Origin: Nansenia antarctica
Taxonomy: Eukaryota > Chordata > Actinopteri > Argentiniformes > Microstomatidae
Assembly: GCA_963989245.1 (NCBI GenBank)
Contig: OZ022345.1
Location: forward strand, 29,641,112-29,705,111
Reading direction: 5' to 3'
DNA: 64,000 nucleotides
Shown here: positions 20,694-30,772 of the stretch, in pieces
Numbering within the stretch: the first letter of the stretch is position 1
Layout of the letters: every line of letters starts with the position of its first letter
Translations under genes and position numbers: made by a program
Notes under the pieces: model-generated
Database searches by the model: none
What the model was told of the DNA's origin: nothing
What the model saw: only the letters and a program-made list of their open reading frames with translations

Positions 20694-23497
20694 TTTTTTT
20701 GATTGATTGAAAACTTTATTAGAAGATTTGCAGAAGTAGGTACATGAAAGTACATATTACATACAAGGTCAACTAACAGGATAAAAACCCAAGAAAGCCA
20801 CTGGCTTATTTCAATTGGGGTCCTTGATTCTCAATTCATCGTTACATGTAAGACAGACAAAAAAGCTAGTACTATCTACAAGATAATACAGACAAATAAC
20901 TATTACTATCTACAAGATAAACACACATCCATCATGGGAAGAACAATACAACGAAACATAAGGTATGTACAGCGGGTAGGACAGGTGGGGACATACACCA
21001 CAGGTGGGGGCGGGGGACAAAACACAAAGTATGTACAGTGGGTAGTTCGGGTCTTTTAATCTGATTTTTGATTTAGAGGGTCCAGTTACGGATTGCAGCC
21101 TCCTGTAAATGTTTTTTGAGAGTGGTTTTGAAGGTGGGCAGTGTTTTGCACTCCTTTAAGATTATAGGAAGGGCGTTCCACATTTTTACTGCATAGTTTG
21201 CAAACGAGTTTAACCCCTTGTTTGTGGTGCAACGCGGTTGAACGTGGTTCGTGGAGCTTCCTCTGGTGTTGTATGTGTGGACGTTGTTCACATTTTGGAA
21301 GTATGTTGACAGGTACTTGGGTGTCTTTGTGGTGTAGCGTATCTTGAAGACCAGGCCCAGTGCAAGCTGCTGCACTCTGTCAACTACTCGTAGCCAATCA
21401 AGGCTCAAAAAATGAGCAGCGGTTAGATGTGTCCTAGGTTTGAGGCCTAGCAGAAGCCTAACCAGTTTATTTTGGGCTGTCTGGAGTCTTGTTTTATGGG
21501 CCTTTGTGGTTCTATAGTACCATGATGTTACGGCATAGTCGAAGTGACATTGAATGAGAGCTCCTGATAGGGTCCTCAGTGTGTTTTTACTGACAAGTGA
21601 GGATATCCTGTACAAGAATCTAGTTCTATGGTTCACTTTTTTGATTACTTTTGCTGCCATTTTATCTCCGGAAAGATTTGCCTCTAAGATGGAGCCCAGG
21701 TATGTAATATCCTCTTTTCTTGTGATATTAATGTTACCCACTTTTATTTTAAAATTTTCAGCCTTTCTGAGTTTAGATGGGGATCCGTATAGGATGGTTT
21801 CAGTTTTACCTAGGTGTATTGATAGTTTATTGTCAGCTAGCCAGATGCAGATTCTACTCAGTTCAGTGCTTAGCGCTTTTTCCACCTGCAATATGTCCCT
21901 GTCAGAGACCAGCAGAGCCGAGTCATCCGCGAACAGGAACAAATTGCAATCACATGCTGATGACATGTCATTCACATATATTAGGAACAGTAAAGGTCCC
22001 AAAATGCTTCCTTGTGGAACGCCGCAGGTCACTGGGAGGGGGGGGGACAGTGTTCCGTTCACACTAACCACCTGTTCCCTCCCCTCTAAGTAGGATTGCA
22101 TCCAGCTCACCGATGTTCTATCGAACCCAATTGCTTTCAGTTTATCTAACAATATGTGGTGATCTACTGTGTCGAAGGCCTTCTGGAGGTCCAGCATGAC
22201 CATGCCGCAGTACTTGCCCGAGTCCACCTCATGGTTGATGTGGTCGTTCAAATAGAGAAGGCATGTGTCAGTGGAATGGGATGTTCTGAATCCTGATTGA
22301 AATTCATACATCAGCTTTTTTTCGGTAAGGTACCTATCGACCTGTTCATAAACTATTTTTTCCATAAGTTTCGAGATGGAATTAAGAATAGAAACAGGTC
22401 GGTAGTTGCCCGGGTCTAATTTGCTTCCTTTTTTATACAGTGGGGTTACCCTTGCTATTTTAAAGTCAAGGGGGACGTGTCCCTGTTTGATGGAGAGGTT
22501 TATTATGTGGGTGATGATTGGGGTAATGGAGGCAGCTGAGTCTTTTAGAAATCTGGCTGGAATATTGTCATGGCCCGTGGCCTTTTCTGAGTGTAGAGCG
22601 CCTAGCTTTTTAAACACCTCATCGTTTGACACCATGGAGAGTTTAAAATCATCATTGCGTACACCCAGTTTATTGTAGAACTCACGGATGTGCTCTACAC
22701 CATAACGCCCTGAGTGGGGTGGTAGATTGTTAACTAATTTAGTGGCTATGGTTGTAAAGAAAGTGTTTAAGCACTTAGCCACATCCAGCTTGTCTGTAAG
22801 GAGAGAATCACCAGATTTTATGCTGATGTTTGTAGACCTGGTTTTGAGTTTTTGACTGCAACCTAGTTGGCTATTAAGTAGCTTCCAAAGGTCACGTGGT
22901 TTGTTTAAGTTTTCTTCGATTTTGTTATCGAGGTATTCTTTCTTAGCAGATTTGGTCATGGTAATTACCTGATTGCATAGTTTGTTGCATTGTTTTTTAA
23001 TTTTCTCAAAGTGGGTTTTGTGATCTTCGTTTAAGTGTTTCACTAATTTTGATTTGCATTTTTGAACTTCAGAGCATTTTAGGTCTCTGACTTTCATAGC
23101 ATTTAGAATGTCCGAATTCATCCATGGTTCCGATCGGGTTTTAACCCTGGTGGTTCTCATGGGGGCTATACTGTCAATAATATTTAGGAATTTGGTTTTG
23201 AAACCTAGCCATGCCTCTTCAACCTGTGTGCATTTTAGTTCATCAAACCAGTCTTGATTCTCCAGTTTATGGTTTAAGGCCTCACTAGAATAGGATTTAA
23301 GGGATCTAGTGGTTACAGTTTTATGACCGCCAGCCTTGGGTTTTTGTTTTTTACGAGTGCAAAAGATCATGTAATGATCACTTAGCCCACATACAATAAC
23401 CCCACTCTTGGAGATTTTGGACTCATCCGATGTTAGAATGAGATCTATGGTGGTTTGAGTAGAAATACACACCCTAGTGGGTTTGGTAATTTGTTGA
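20694..23497 (-). mobile_element. Non-LTR retrotransposon (LINE), 5'-truncated
   Basis: The 3' end is at 20694, read on the minus strand as tcaatcaatcaaaaaaaa. A second copy of the same 3' end is found at 47284-47424 on the plus strand. The 5' end is lost inside the endonuclease domain. The body carries a long intact reverse-transcriptase frame. Confidence 0.9.
21073..23497 (-). CDS. LINE ORF2: end of endonuclease plus reverse transcriptase
   Basis: The frame is uninterrupted for about 800 codons. Its first residues (TTIDLILTSDE, then GLSDHYMIF) are the end of an APE-type endonuclease. The reverse transcriptase shows PVSILNSISKLMEKI, QSGFR..HST, MLDLQKAFDTVDH, GVPQGSILGPLLFLIYVND and the catalytic FADDSALL (motif C, in the ADD form). 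The C-terminal domain ends with AVKMWNALP. It resembles L2/CR1/Jockey-group LINEs; the exact clade is not resolved. Because no stop interrupts it, this copy is relatively young. It sits inside an L2 copy in intron 1 of fgf2, in the same orientation as fgf2. A Met at 23577 lies outside the element and is not its start. Confidence 0.88.
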
Positions 23498-23800
23498 CAG
23501 TGACAGCACGCTCCTGCAGATTCTTCCTCTACAACATCAGAAGGACACGTCCATTCCTCACCAGAGAAGCAGCGCAACTCTTGACCCAGTCACTGGTCAT
23601 CTCCCACCTTGACTACTGCAACGCACTCCTGGCTGGGCTCCCCGCCTCTGCCATCAGTCCTCTGCAGCTCATCCAGAACGCTGCTGCCCGTCTGGTGTTC
23701 AACCTCCCCAAGTTCTCCCATGTCACCCCCCTCCTTCACACCCTTCACTGTTCTCCCAGTAGCAGCTCCTCAGATTCAAGACCCTGGTGCTCGCCTACTC
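23498..23800 (+). mobile_element. L2-type LINE fragment, right part
   Basis: The frame gives VTARSCRFFLYNIRRTRPFL, then SHLDYCNALLAGLPAS and QLIQNAAARLVFNLPKFSHV, the hallmark C-terminal blocks of vertebrate L2 reverse transcriptase. It continues the fragment at 20600-20693 across the nested LINE. Confidence 0.85.
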
Positions 23801-23894
23801 GTCTCCCCTCACCCTCTCTCCCCCTCACCCTCTCTCCCCCCCTTCCTCTTTCTCCCCTCCCTCTCTCCCCCTTTCTTCCCTCCCGCCCTCCCTC
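23801..23894. repeat. CTCTCCCCC microsatellite
   Basis: Pyrimidine tandem repeat (ctctccccctcaccctctct) at the end of the L2 fragment. Confidence 0.8.
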
Positions 23895-24165
23895 TTTGGA
23901 TGGATGGACTGGTTGGACTGCACTTACTGTATATAGCTCCTTTTTTGCTGCTCCAAAGCGCTTTACAACGGCCTCTCATTCACACATTCACACACACATT
24001 CACACACCAATGGCAGCAAGCTACCATGCAAGGCACCGGCCCGCTCACTGGGAGCAATTTTCGGGTTCAGTGTCTTGCCCAAAGACACTTCGACATGTGG
24101 CCAGCCGGGGCTCGAACCGCCGATCTGCCAACCTTGTGATCATTAGACGGCGACTCTACCTCCTG
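23895..24165 (+). repeat. Dispersed teleost repeat, copy A
   Basis: It contains gctccaaagcgctttacaac, the CA-like cattcacacacacattcaca and cttgcccaaagacacttcga, and ends gacggcgactctacctcctg. A copy about 90% similar by eye lies at 28386-28633. Such segments are widespread in fish, but I cannot name the family. Confidence 0.7.
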
Positions 24166-24417
24166 AGACACAGCCTCTACCTCCTGAGACACAACTTCTA
24201 CCTCCTGAGACACAGCCTCTACCTCCTGAGACACAGCCTCTACCTCCTGAGACACAGCCTCTACCTCCACTAGCCTCTACCTCCTGAGACACAGCCTCTA
24301 CCTCCACCTAGCCTCTACCTCCTGAGACACAGCCTCTACCTCCTGAGACACAGCCTCTACCTCCTGAGACACAGCCTCTACCTCCTGAGACACAGCCTCT
24401 ACCTCCTGAGACATTAA
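24166..24417. repeat. 21-bp minisatellite cctctacctcctgagacaca
   Basis: About 12 copies of the 21-bp unit, which begins inside the last bases (ctctacctcctgag) of repeat copy A. Confidence 0.9.
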
Positions 24418-27400
24418 ACACCTCTCTCCCCCCTCCCTCTCTCCCCCCACCTCTCTCCCCCCCACCTCTCTCCCCCCACCTCTCCCCCCCCACCTCTCTC
24501 CCCCCCACCTCTCTCCCCCCCACCTCTCTCCCCCCACCTCTCCCCCCCACCTCTCTCCCCCCACCTCTCTCCCCCCCACCTCTCTCCCCCCACCTCTCTC
24601 CCCCCACCTCTCTCCCCCCACCTCTCTCCCCCACCTCTCTCCCCCCACCTCTCTCCCCCCACCTCTCTCCCCCCCACCTCTCTCCCCCACCTCTCTCCCC
24701 CCACCTCTCTCCCCCCACCTCTCTCCCCCCACCTCTCTCCCCCCACCTCTCTCCCCCCTCTCTCCCCCCACCTCTCTCCCCCCTCTCTCCCCCCACCTCT
24801 CTCCCCCCACCTCTCTCCCCCACCTCTCTCCCCCCACCTCTCCCCCCCCACCTCTCTCCCCCCACCTCTCTCCCCCACCTCTCTCCCCCCACCTCTCTCC
24901 CCCCTCTCTCCCCCCACCTCTCTCCCCCACCTCTCTCCCCCCACCTCTCTCCCCCCACCTCTCTCCCCCACCTCTCTCCCCCCACCTCTCTCCCCCCCAC
25001 CTCTCTCCCCCACCTCTCTCCCCCCCACCTCTCTCCCCCCACCTCTCTCCCCCCCACCTCTCTCCCCCCCACCTCTCTCCCCCACCTCTCTCCCCCCCCC
25101 ACCTCTCCCCCCACCTCTCTCCCCCCACCTCTCTCCCCCACCTCTCTCCCCCCCACCTCTCTCCCCCACCTCTCTCCCCCCTCTCTCCCCCCACCTCTCC
25201 CCCCCACCTCTCTCCCCACCTCTCTCCCCCCACCTCTCTCCCCACCTCTCTCCCCCCCACCTCTCTCCCCCACCTCTCTCCCCCCACCTCTCTCCCCCCA
25301 CCTCTCTCCCCCCACCTCTCTCCCCCCACCTCTCTCCCCCACCTCTCTCCCCCCACCTCTCTCTCCCCACCTCTCTCCCCCCCACCTCTCTCCCCCCACC
25401 TCTCTCCCCCTCCCTCTCTCCCCCCACCTCTCTCCCCCCACCTCTCTCCCCCCACCTCTCTCCTTCCACCTCTCTCCCCCCACCTCTCTCCCCCCTCTCT
25501 CCCCCCACCTCTCTCCCCCCACCTCTCTCCCCCCCCACCTCTCTCCCCCCCTCTCTCCCCCCACCTCTCTCCCCCCACCTCTCTCCCCCACCTCTCTCCC
25601 CCCACCTCTCTCCCACCTCTCTCCCCCCACCTCTCTCCCCCCTCTCTCCCCCACCTCTCTCCCCCCACCTCTCTCCCCCCACCTCTCTCCCCCACCTCTC
25701 TCCCCCCACCTCTCTCCCCCCACCTCTCTCCCCCCACCTCTCTCCCCCCACCTCTCCCCCCCACCTCTCTCCCCCCACCTCTCTCCCCCCACCTCTCTCC
25801 CCCCACCTCTCTCCCCCCCTCTCTCCCCCCACCTTTCTCCCCCCACCTCTCTCCCCCCCACCTCTCTCCCCCCTCTCTCCCCCCACCTCTCTCCCCCCAC
25901 CTCTCTCCCCCCTCTCTCCCCCCACCTCTCTCCCCCCACCTCTCTCCCCCCCACCTCTCTCCCCCCACCTCTCTCCCCCCACCTCTCTCCCCCCCACCTC
26001 TCTCCCCCCTCTCTCCCCCCACCTCTCTCCCCCACCTCTCTCCCCCCACCTCTCTCCCCCCTCTCTCCCCCCACCTCTCTCCCCCCACCTCTCTCCCCCC
26101 CACCTCTCTCCCCCCACCTCTCTCCCCCACCTCTCTCCCCCACCTCTCTCCCCCCACCTCTCTCCCCCACCTCTCTCCCCCCACCTCTCTCCCCCACCTC
26201 TCTCCCCCACCTCTCCCCCCCACCTCTCTCCCCCCACCTCTCTCCCCCCACCTCTCTCCCCCTCTCTCCCCCACCTCTCTCCCCCCACCTCTCTCCCCCC
26301 ACCTCTCTCCCCCCACCTCTCTCCTCCCACCTCTCTCCCCCACCTCTCCCCCCCACCTCTCTCCCCCCACCTCTCTCCCCCCACCTCTCTCCCCCCCACC
26401 ACTCCCCCCCACCTCTCTCCCCCCACCTCTCTCCCCCCACCTCTCTCCCCCCACCTCTCTCCCCCACCTCTCTCCCCCTCTCTCCCCCACCTCTCTCCCC
26501 CACCTCTCCCACCTCTCTCCCCCCACCTCTCTCCCCCACCTCTCTCCCCCACCTCTCTCCCCCCACCTCTCTCCCCCCACCTCTCTCCCCCCCACCTCTC
26601 TCCCCCACCTCTCTCCCCCCACCTCTCTCCCCCCACCTCTCTCCCCCCTCTCTCCCCCACCTCTCTCCCCCCACCTCTCTCCCCCCACCTCTCTCCCCCA
26701 CCTCTCTCCCCCCACCTCTCTCCCCCCACCTCTCTCCCCCCACCTCTCTCCCCCCACCTCTCCCCCCCACCTCTCTCCCCCCACCTCTCTCCCCCCACCT
26801 CTCTCCCCCCACCTCTCTCCCCCCTCTCTCCCCCCACCTTTCTCCCCCCACCTCTCTCCCCCCCACCTCTCTCCCCCCTCTCTCCCCCCACCTCTCTCCC
26901 CCCACCTCTCTCCCCCCTCTCTCCCCCCACCTCTCTCCCCCCACCTCTCTCCCCCCCACCTCTCTCCCCCCACCTCTCTCCCCCCACCTCTCTCCCCCCC
27001 ACCTCTCTCCCCCCTCTCTCCCCCCACCTCTCTCCCCCACCTCTCTCCCCCCCACCTCTCTCCCCCCTCTCTCCCCCCACCTCTCTCCCCCCACCTCTCT
27101 CCCCCCCACCTCTCTCCCCCCACCTCTCTCCCCCCACCTCTCTCCCCCACCTCTCTCCCCCCACCTCTCTCCCCCACCTCTCTCCCCCCACCTCTCTCCC
27201 CCACCTCTCTCCCCCACCTCTCCCCCCCACCTCTCTCCCCCCACCTCTCTCCCCCCACCTCTCTCCCCCTCTCTCCCCCACCTCTCTCCCCCCACCTCTC
27301 TCCCCCCACCTCTCTCCCCCCACCTCTCTCCTCCCACCTCTCTCCCCCACCTCTCCCCCCCCACCTCTCTCCCCCCACCTCTCTCCCCCCACCTCTCTCC

Positions 27401-27678
27401 CCCCCACCACTCCCCCCCACCTCTCTCCCCCCACCTCTCTCCCCCCACCTCTCTCCCCCCACCTCTCTCCCCCACCTCTCTCCCCCTCTCTCCCCCACCT
27501 CTCTCCCCCACCTCTCCCACCTCTCTCCCCCCACCTCTCTCCCCCACCTCTCTCCCCCACCTCTCTCCCCCCACCTCTCTCCCCCCACCTCTCTCCCCCC
27601 CACCTCTCTCCCCCACCTCTCTCCCCCCACCTCTCTCCCCCCACCTCTCTCCCCCCCACCTCTCTCCCCCTCTCTCTC
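24418..27678. repeat. 3.2-kb homopyrimidine satellite with 1-kb higher-order repeat
   Basis: Tandem 13-16 bp units cacctctctcccccc vary by the number of C. One strand is almost pure pyrimidine. Rare variants recur with a fixed spacing: acctttctcc at 25831 and 26836, ctcctccc at 26321 and 27328, and accactcc at 26398 and 27406. Offsets of 1005-1008 bp show that a block of about 1 kb was duplicated. The 1100-codon frames on the minus strand are repeat artefacts. Confidence 0.95.
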
Positions 27679-27816
27679 TGTCCCAGTAAGTGATGCAACT
27701 CTAGAGACATACTTCAGGAACAGCAGCCAGATGGGAGAGATTAGGAGGTATCGTGTGTGTGTGTGTGTGTTGTGTGTGTGTGTGTGTGTGTTCTGTGTGT
27801 TGTGTGTTCTGTGTGT

Positions 27817-27851
<35 letters not shown>

Positions 27852-28058
27852 CTTCCATGAAAGCTCAACAATACTTGATCAGTTCTGTGGTGTTTAGAGC
27901 GCTGGTCTTCAACACAGCTCAGTTTCTAATGAAAGTATTCTAATTCCTGAAATAAATAAACATAAATATTCTAATTCCTGAAATAAATAAACATAAATAT
28001 TCTAATTCCTGAAATAAATAAACATAAATATTCTCATTCCTTCAGCTCAACATGGCTG
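27679..28058. repeat. GT microsatellite and 31-bp repeat before the gap
   Basis: (GT)n with cta/tct interruptions lies at 27752-27850. The unit aataaataaacataaatattctaattcctg occurs three to four times at 27930-28036. Confidence 0.85.
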
Positions 28059-28258
28059 NNNNNNNNNNNNNNNNNNNNNNNNNNNNNNNNNNNNNNNNNN
28101 NNNNNNNNNNNNNNNNNNNNNNNNNNNNNNNNNNNNNNNNNNNNNNNNNNNNNNNNNNNNNNNNNNNNNNNNNNNNNNNNNNNNNNNNNNNNNNNNNNNN
28201 NNNNNNNNNNNNNNNNNNNNNNNNNNNNNNNNNNNNNNNNNNNNNNNNNNNNNNNNNN
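28059..28258. other. Assembly gap (200 N)
   Basis: An exactly 200-base run of N, a placeholder size, so the true length is unknown. Confidence 1.
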
Positions 28259-28385
28259 CTGGATGAAGAGATGCTTCCTCAGTGACACAGCGACATGTTT
28301 AATGAATGGAGTCTCAGCATCCACATTCCTGACAGTCACTACACACATCTACCCCTCACCCTACCGCTAACCGCTAGGAGGAGGT

Positions 28386-28633
28386 CAATGGTAAATGGAC
28401 TGCACTTATATAGCGCCTTTGCTGCTCCAAAGCGCTTTACAACGGCCTCTCATTCACACATTCACACACACATTCACACACCAATGGCGCCAAGCTGCCA
28501 TGCAAGGCATCGGCCCGCTCACTGGCAGCAATTTGGGGTTCAGTGTCTTGCCCAAGGACACATTCAACATGTGGCCAGCCGAGGCTCGAACCGCTGATCT
28601 GCCAACCTTGTGATTATTAGACGGCGACTCTAC
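28386..28633 (+). repeat. Dispersed teleost repeat, copy B
   Basis: Partner of copy A (23895-24165), with caatggtaaatggactgcac at the start and gacggcgactctacctccta at the end. Confidence 0.75.
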
Positions 28634-29356
28634 CTCCTAGGAGGTAGGAGGGGGAGGAGGAGGAGGAGGTGGAGGAGGAGGAGAGAAGGACAACAAGGAG
28701 GAGGAGGTTGAGGTGTAGGTAGAGGAGGAACAGGAGGAGAAGGAGGCAGAGGTGTAGGAGGAGGAGATGGAGGAGGGGGAGGAGGAGGAGGTGGGGGAGG
28801 AAGAGGAGGAGGAAGAGGAGGAACAGGGGGAGGAGGAGGAGGTGTAGGAGGAGGAGGAGGGGGAGGTCTAGGAGGAGGAGGTGTAGGAGGAGGAGGAGGT
28901 GTAGGAGGAGGAGGAAGAGGAGGAGGAGATCTAGGAGGAGAAGGAGGAGAAGGAGGAGGAGGAGGAGGAGATGTAGGAGGAGGAGGAGAAGGAGGAGGAG
29001 ATCTAGGAGGAGAAGGAGGAGAAGGAGGAGGAGGAGGTGTAGGAGGAGGAGGTGTAGGAGGAGGAGGAGGAAGAAGAGGAGGAGGAGGTGTAGGAGGAGG
29101 AGGAGGAGGTGTAGGAGGAGGAGGAGGAAGAAGAGGAGGAGGAGGTGTAGGAGGAGGAGGAGGAGGAAGAGGAGGAGGAGGAGGTGTAGGAGGAGGAGGT
29201 GTAGGAGGAGGAAGAGGAGGAGGAGGAGGAGGTGTAGGAGGAGGAAGAGGAGGAGGAGGAGGAGGTGTAGGAGGAGGAGGAGGTGTAGGAGGAGGAGGAG
29301 GAGGAGGAAGAGGAGGAGGTGTAGGAGGAGGAGGAGGAAGAGGAGGAGGAGGAGGT
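28634..29356. repeat. GGA/GGAGGTGTA minisatellite beside fgf2 exon 1
   Basis: 720 bp of aggaggaggaggtgtaggag units start within the last bases of repeat copy B and run to within 14 bp of the exon 1 donor. The minus-strand Leu-rich frame over it is spurious. Confidence 0.95.
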
Positions 29357-29369
29357 GTGTTCTACTCAC

Positions 29370-29557
29370 TGTGCGGGTCGTTCTTCTCTCTGATCCCGTC
29401 CACGCGTCCGTCAGCGTTGATCCTGAGGAAGTACCCTCCATTCTTACAGTACAGACGCTTGGGCTCCTTGAAGTTCCCAGGGGGGAACCCGCCCCCCCCG
29501 GCCCCCCCCCCCACCCCCCGGGGCCGGCGGCAAGGTGGTGATGGTCCCCGTGGCCAT
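29370..29557 (-). CDS. fgf2: fgf2 exon 1 (coding part), frame disrupted in a homopolymer
   Basis: The minus-strand ATG at 29557 begins MATGTITTLPPAPGGGG, like the MA.G.ITTLP start of vertebrate FGF2. The exon ends with KEPKRLYCKNGGYFLRINAD, then GRVDGIREKNDPH and the donor CACA|GTGAGT, leaving one base as expected for entry into exon 2. The coding length from ATG is 188 bp (remainder 2), whereas the splice phase needs remainder 1. The N-terminal and core parts are therefore in different frames, and the ATG frame stops at TAA near 29444. The shift falls in the run of G/C at about 29488-29522, the classic site of sequencing error. A real frameshift allele is the alternative. Confidence 0.9.
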
Positions 29558-29746
29558 TACTCCTCCTGTCCTCCTCCTCTCCTCTCCTCTCTGCTTCCCG
29601 CTACCTTCCTTCCCCTCCTCCACCTCTGCTGCTGCTGCTGCTGCTGCTGCTGCTAGCACTGCGTCTCTACTGGAGTGTTCCTCCCCTCCTCCTCCCTCCT
29701 TCCTTCCCTCTCTTCCTCCCTCCTCCCCTTCCCTGGGGTCAGGTAG
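29558..29746 (-). promoter_or_regulatory. fgf2 5' leader with in-frame extension
   Basis: On the minus strand the reading frame of the fgf2 ATG stays open upstream to a TAA at 29747-29749. It includes a GTG codon at 29659 followed by about nine Ala codons from a GCA repeat, and an Arg/Glu-rich stretch (KQRGEERRRTGG). Mammalian FGF2 uses upstream CUG codons for nuclear isoforms; no CTG codon was found here in frame. Use of the extension is speculative. Confidence 0.4.
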
Positions 29747-30235
29747 TTAGGCTTGTTCCCAGCGAGAGGACAGACAGAGAGTCGGTCGGTTCAGACCTCA
29801 GACCACTAGGCTAGGCTAGGCTAGGCTACACCAGGTTGGTTCAGCCTCAGGCTACGCTAAACTACGCTAAGCTATGCTAGGTCCACCCTCCTCCGCTGCT
29901 GCTAACTCCTGTTATATGAAAGAAAGTCTGCTGCTCTGCTGGAGTAGGGTGGTCATGCTGCTGTGGAGGCGTGTGTGTGTGTGTCTGTGTGTGTGTGTGT
30001 GTGTGTATGTATGTGTGTATGTATGTGTGTATGTGTGTGTATGTGTGTGTATGTGTGTGTGTGTGTGTGCGTGTGTGTGTGTGTGTGTGTGCTGAGTGTT
30101 TACAGAAGGACAGCTGGCTCAGATCTGCGGAGGCCAAGCTCTACCCCTGTGGGCCCCAGTTCGCATGCGCCCTCAAAGCGCACGCACACACACACACACA
30201 CACACGCACACATACACACACTTACAGAACTTTAG
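29747..30235. repeat. Region upstream of fgf2: gctagg run, GT and CA microsatellites
   Basis: A short ctaggctagg run lies near 29808-29826. GT repeats with GTAT interruptions run 29974-30090, and CA repeats 30183-30226. Between them (30095-30182) is an open stretch after a tgtttacag acceptor-like site with no recognised homology. Confidence 0.6.
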
Positions 30236-30267
30236 CAGGGATAGGAGGGGAGGAGGGGGCGTGCACC

Positions 30268-30464
30268 CTACAGAGGAGAGAGAGAGAGAGAGGAGAGAGA
30301 GAGAAAGAGGAGAGAAAGAGAGAGGAGAGACAGAGAGAGACAGAGAGAGAAAGAGAGGAGGGGAGAGAGAGAGACAGAGAGAGAGAGAGGGGAGAGAGAG
30401 AGACAGACAGAGAGAGATAGAGGAGAGAGAGACAGAGAGAGAGGGACAGAGAGAGGAGAGAGGA
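30268..30464. repeat. (GA)n microsatellite
   Basis: Irregular gagagagaaagaggagagac tracts. Confidence 0.9.
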
Positions 30465-30772
30465 GGGTGGGGGTCTTCCTAACAGAGAGGTAGACCCCCG
30501 CGGTGAAACCTGAGACCCCAGAGAAGCTGCTGCCAAGAGTTCAGGGGTCAGGGGGCTGCAGGGCTAGGCTACACTGAGGGTTATTAATATACACACACAC
30601 ACACACACAGGTAGGCTGGGCGCTGCATTATTAATACAACAAACCACACACACCACGGTGACTCAACTACTTTACTAGACTTCCTTCAGCAGGGTGTAAC
30701 AACACTGTGTACCTAACCTAACCTTCCCATTGGTCCCCTGGCCCCCGTCTCCATGGAGCCCCTGTCGAAAGG
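30465..30772. other. Spacer, no gene seen
   Basis: Contains a 20-bp CA repeat at 30592-30609 and otherwise unique sequence without recognisable coding content. Confidence 0.5.

Noticed and set aside
24298..27858. Gly/Arg/Glu/Trp-rich frames of about 1100 codons, minus strand
   Set aside because: Artefacts of the homopyrimidine satellite; three overlapping frames are equally open.
28617..29441. Leu-rich 274-codon frame on the minus strand
   Set aside because: Starts in the wrong frame of fgf2 exon 1 and runs through the GGA array of intron 1.
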